DNA of 21,706 nucleotides from CAZUDI01 sp964618975 (GTDB taxonomy: Bacteria; Desulfobacterota; Desulfomonilia; UBA1062): assembly GCA_964618975.1 (NCBI GenBank), contig CAZUDI010000065.1:1-21706 (forward strand). Reading direction: 5' to 3'. The notes beneath the pieces are model-generated. The model was not told where the DNA came from, ran no database searches, and worked only from the letters and a program-made list of their open reading frames with translations. A program made the translations under genes and the position numbers. Of this stretch, positions 21,329 to 21,706 are shown in pieces. The stretch's first letter is position 1, and the number at the start of each line of letters is the position of its first letter.

Positions 21329-21706
21329 TCAGACGGTAACGCCTCTAGCGAGTGCGGCCCTGCCCCTGGACAGGGCCATGAGCGCCACGCCCATACCCAC
21401 GAGTGCCAGGACGCTATAGAGGCTCCAGGCCGGCAGATAGCTTCCCGTGGAATCATAGATCATTCCCGACAGCGGCATGCCGATGCCCGAGCCCAGGGTG
21501 AAGAAGATGTTCATGACGCCGTAGATCACGCCATAGCTTTTGGGGCCCACGATCTCGGCCGTCATCAGGGGGGGCGGTACGGTCATGATGGCATTGGCCA
21601 GGCCGAAGATGAAGCCGAAGACGATCACCATCCAGAGGGACTGGGCCCCGAAGAGGGCGATGGCCGCCAGGGCGAAGACCCCGTAGATGAAGACGACCCC
21701 GGTCGG
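21329..21706 (-). CDS. Major facilitator superfamily transporter, C-terminal part (5' end outside window)
   Basis: The frame is open to the right edge, so only about the last 125 residues are seen. They contain about four membrane helices: VVFIYGVFALAAIALFGA, MVIVFGFIFGLANAIMTV, VIYGVMNIFFTLGSGIGM, and YSVLALVGMGVALMAL. They include the MFS-like sequence GLANAIMTVPPPLMTAEIVG followed by GVIYGVMN, typical of the second half of oxalate/formate-antiporter-like or monocarboxylate-type MFS proteins. The short tail SRGRAALARGVTV is cytoplasmic. The substrate cannot be judged from this part. It is followed by a strong hairpin. Confidence 0.85.
   Translation of the reverse strand, partial: PTGVVFIYGVFALAAIALFGAQSLWMVIVFGFIFGLANAIMTVPPPLMTAEIVGPKSYGVIYGVMNIFFTLGSGIGMPLSGMIYDSTGSYLPAWSLYSVLALVGMGVALMALSRGRAALARGVTV

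Noticed and set aside
1..21706. CRISPR arrays, intact insertion sequences, integrases and attachment sites.
   Set aside because: No regular direct repeats with spacers, transposase motifs or tRNA-flanking duplications were seen anywhere in the window.

Overview
The window is GC-rich bacterial chromosome. It carries four kinds of genes: a sigma-54 activator, a branched-chain-amino-acid-type (HAAT) ABC transporter with an embedded acyl-CoA ligase, formate-tetrahydrofolate ligase, and a Tat-exported fumarate-reductase-like flavoprotein. This mix suggests an anaerobic or facultative proteobacterium, most likely of the deltaproteobacterial (Desulfobacterota) type. That placement is inference from gene content; the window has no rRNA or tRNA to settle it.

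Layout, left to right. (1) Positions 2-2380 hold the C-terminal part of a large sigma-54-dependent activator (TPR-like helices, GAF, AAA+ with GAFTGA, FhlA-like helix-turn-helix). A small STAS-like gene follows on the minus strand (2490-2753). (2) The 538-base gap 2754-3292 is the most interesting non-coding part. It has a 10-bp inverted repeat with arms three helical turns apart, then a good -24/-12 sigma-54 promoter (3041-3057). The predicted transcript opens almost at once into a compact four-way-junction RNA fold (3070-3158) and a further hairpin. A 14-bp perfect palindrome lies shortly before the first gene. (3) 3293-9967 is one operon: livF, livG, long-chain-type acyl-CoA synthetase, livH, livM and a periplasmic binding protein. 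It is closed by a strong intrinsic terminator at 9991-10028. The ligase inside the operon suggests that the imported substrate is a carboxylic acid rather than an amino acid.

(4) 10163-13525 is a series of mostly single genes: a nitronate monooxygenase/FabK-type flavoprotein, a 93-aa unknown, a small SAM methyltransferase, an AhpD-like carboxymuconolactone decarboxylase-family protein with its own sigma-70-like promoter and long leader, and a 128-aa unknown on the minus strand. (5) 13939-17172 is a C1/housekeeping group: an ACT-ACT-HAD protein resembling SerB but with degraded catalytic motifs, placed 25 bases upstream of formate-tetrahydrofolate ligase (itself missing about 18 residues), then the ribosome-assembly protein YhbY. 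(6) 17226-18714 has a 71-aa two-helix membrane protein (minus) and the rRNA/tRNA methyltransferase RlmN (plus). (7) 18935-20479 (minus) is a Tat-exported flavoprotein of the fumarate/urocanate/methacrylate reductase family with no cytochrome gene in sight. (8) 20480-21328 is largely non-coding, with helically phased TTAACC repeats and a frameshifted remnant of a secreted protein. The window ends inside an MFS transporter gene (minus).

The strongest candidate for an undescribed system is the first third. An activator gene, a candidate activator-binding repeat, a sigma-54 promoter, a structured 5' leader RNA and a transporter-plus-ligase operon are arranged so that each element sits where it would be expected to act. 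No CRISPR array, intact insertion sequence, integrase, tRNA or rRNA was seen.
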